A stretch of DNA of 6,415 nt from an uncultured Oscillospiraceae bacterium (GTDB lineage: Bacteria > Bacillota > Clostridia > Oscillospirales > Acutalibacteraceae), in NCBI GenBank assembly GCA_900552925.1, contig USBH01000097.1:1-6415 (forward strand), read 5' to 3'. This document shows, piece after piece, positions 5,532 through 6,415 of this stretch (the stretch's first letter is position 1; each line of letters opens with the position of its first letter). The notes below the pieces were generated by a model that made no database searches, was not told where the DNA came from, and saw nothing but the letters and a program-made list of their open reading frames with translations. The position numbers were made by a program, and so were the translations under genes.

Positions 5532-5609
5532 TGGGGTGAATGATGGGACTTGAACCCACGGTCTCCAGAGCCACAATCTGGCGCTTTAGCCAACTAAGCT
5601 ACATCCACC
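5532..5609 (-). tRNA. tRNA-His (anticodon GUG)
   Basis: On the minus strand the acceptor GTGGATG pairs with CATTCAC. An extra 5' G (position -1, base 5609) sits opposite discriminator C73 (base 5535), the identity element for histidyl-tRNA synthetase. The anticodon loop TTGTGGC carries GTG, and the T arm has GTTCAAGTC. CCA is encoded at 5534-5532. It is the last gene of the tRNA cluster, 3 bases after tRNA-Arg. Confidence 0.98.
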
Positions 5610-5612
5610 ATA

Positions 5613-5689
<77 letters not shown>

Positions 5690-5728
5690 ATGGGTCATTA
5701 TTTTGCCCGCTCAGGGGTGAAATAAATG

Positions 5729-5802
5729 TGGAGCGGGTGATGGGAATCGAACCCACACGACCAGCTTGGAAGGCTGGGGTTCTACCATTGAACTACACCC
5801 GC
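5729..5802 (-). tRNA. tRNA-Gly (anticodon UCC)
   Basis: On the minus strand the acceptor GCGGGTG pairs with CACCCGC, with discriminator T and an encoded CCA (5731-5729). The anticodon stem CCAGC/GCTGG holds CTTCCAA with anticodon TCC, which reads GGA. It is the first gene of the cluster, about 12 bases downstream of the predicted transcription start. The 39-base spacer to tRNA-Arg (5690-5728) contains GAGCGGG-type pairing to the tRNA-Gly 3' end but no convincing promoter. Confidence 0.98.
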
Positions 5803-5807
5803 ATTTC

Positions 5808-5843
5808 AACGGCGAGTTATATATTACCATAAAACTCGCCGTT
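5808..5843 (-). promoter_or_regulatory. Perfect 11-bp dyad around the tRNA-Gly promoter -10
   Basis: AACGGCGAGTT (5808-5818) and AACTCGCCGTT (5833-5843) are exact inverted copies 14 bases apart. One arm fills part of the -35/-10 spacer, the -10 lies in the loop and the other arm covers the transcription start. Neither strand has a T-tract after it, so it is more like an operator or a structural element than a terminator. Confidence 0.65.
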
Positions 5844-5849
5844 CGTCAA
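5821..5849 (-). promoter_or_regulatory. Sigma-A promoter of the tRNA-Gly-Arg-His cluster
   Basis: Reading the minus strand, TTGACG (5849-5844), 17 bases and TAATAT (5826-5821) give a good sigma-A promoter with a start near 5814, just ahead of tRNA-Gly. Confidence 0.85.
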
Positions 5850-5878
5850 GCAGATTCTTTTGATTCGTTTAAAAAATT

Positions 5879-6366
5879 TTATAGCGCATTAATTTTCAAC
5901 TGATCGCCTTCGGCAAAGAGATCAATTCCCAGAATCTGAGTGTCCTCCGCATCAATAAAAGCGGTTGTAATCCGATCCTCTACCTCTCTACGCACTAAAT
6001 TTCTCAAATCTCTAGCTCCGCTTTTTCCACCGATAGCATGATGGGCCAGCCACTGGCAAGCGCTGTCCTGGAAGGTAAACTGCACGCCCTTTTCTTTTAG
6101 GCTATCCACATATTCTGAAAGCATTAAGCGCGCAATGCTGACAAAATCATTTTCCTCTAAGGGGCGGAAAACGATAACTTCATCAATTCGGCTCAAAAAT
6201 TCCGGCCGTAAAAACTCAGAAAGAGCCTTTAACGCCTTTTCCTTGCTGATTTCAGATTCGGTCTTCGCAAAGCCCAGAGCAGCATCTTTGCGGTCGCTTC
6301 CGGCATTTGAGGTCATAATGATCACAGTGTTTTCAAAATTGACAGTTCTTCCGTGAGCATCTGTGA
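5879..6366 (-). CDS. ATP-dependent Clp protease ATP-binding subunit, ClpA/ClpC type, C-terminal part (partial)
   Basis: The 161 visible residues are the end of the second AAA+ module of a Clp/Hsp100 unfoldase. The reading frame is open to the adapter, so the N-terminus, first AAA+ module and Walker motifs are off the contig. Visible in order: TDAHGRTVNFENT, sensor-1 TSN (residues 18-20 of the fragment), LGF (30-32), LRPEFLSRIDE with arginine-finger Arg59, and sensor-2 GAR (116-118) in the C-terminal small domain. LGF falls where ClpA has IGL and ClpC has VGF, the loop that docks on ClpP. ClpB lacks such a loop, so I favour a ClpP partner that unfolds substrates for proteolysis in the cytoplasm. 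An internal GTG at 6325 is not the real start. The gene is AT-rich compared with the plus-strand genes, and no clear terminator lies between its stop and the tRNA promoter. Confidence 0.85.
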
Positions 6367-6415
6367 CTGTCTCTTATACACATCTCCGAGCCCACGAGAC
6401 TGCAGCTAATCTCGT
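6367..6415 (-). other. Illumina Nextera i7-side adapter (artefact)
   Basis: The mosaic end CTGTCTCTTATACACATCT (6367-6385) is followed by the Nextera read-2 arm (6386-6400), the 8-base i7 index TGCAGCTA (6401-6408) and the start of P7, ATCTCGT (6409-6415). This is library sequence. The last genomic base is 6366. Confidence 0.98.

Noticed and set aside
5879..6366. ClpB disaggregase
   Set aside because: Overall AAA+ similarity allows it, but the LGF loop after sensor 1 is a feature of ClpP partners. Kept as a lesser alternative.

Overview
The insert (51-6366) looks like chromosomal DNA from a spore-forming, GC-rich member of the Clostridia, probably a gut Oscillospiraceae/Ruminococcaceae-type bacterium. 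The main grounds are a spoVT gene, a clostridial-type EF-G paralogue and a DUF1015 gene with strong preference for C- or G-ending codons. The genus cannot be fixed from the sequence alone. Bases 1-50 and 6367-6415 are not biological: they are Illumina Nextera (Tn5) adapters with an i5 and an i7 index, so the window is a complete contig or tagmented fragment that was not adapter-trimmed.

Left to right, all on the plus strand: spoVT (147-686) with a 10-bp stem terminator; an EF-G-like translational GTPase (893-2965) with its own TTGCTT/TATAAT promoter, a GTPase domain lacking several consensus residues and a hairpin-rich tail; a small zinc-ribbon protein with one membrane helix (3258-3530) behind an extended -10 promoter and a perfect operator-like dyad, closed by a textbook terminator; a DUF1015 gene (3695-4996) with its own TTGACA/TACAAT promoter and a terminator; and tRNA-Gln(UUG) (5120-5194) with a strong promoter and a 13-bp terminator. 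Each gene looks like a separate transcription unit, not part of one operon.

From 5227 to about 5470 there is no gene, only diverged repeat units and inverted repeats. Beyond it everything is on the minus strand and runs toward tRNA-Gln: a partial Clp AAA+ ATPase (5879-6366), a promoter embedded in a perfect 11-bp dyad, then tRNA-Gly(UCC), tRNA-Arg(UCU) and tRNA-His(GUG), ending at a minus-strand terminator (5480-5523). The Clp fragment keeps an LGF tripeptide at the ClpP-binding loop position, so it is more likely a ClpP partner (ClpA/ClpC type) than a ClpB disaggregase. Its base composition is much more AT-rich than that of the plus-strand genes, so a chimeric join or compositional island between about 5460 and 5880 should be considered.

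I see no phage, IS element, CRISPR, toxin-antitoxin or secondary-metabolite system here. The window is mostly housekeeping DNA. The most interesting points are the degenerate GTP-binding motifs of the EF-G paralogue, two operator-like dyads, the repeat field and the compositional break.
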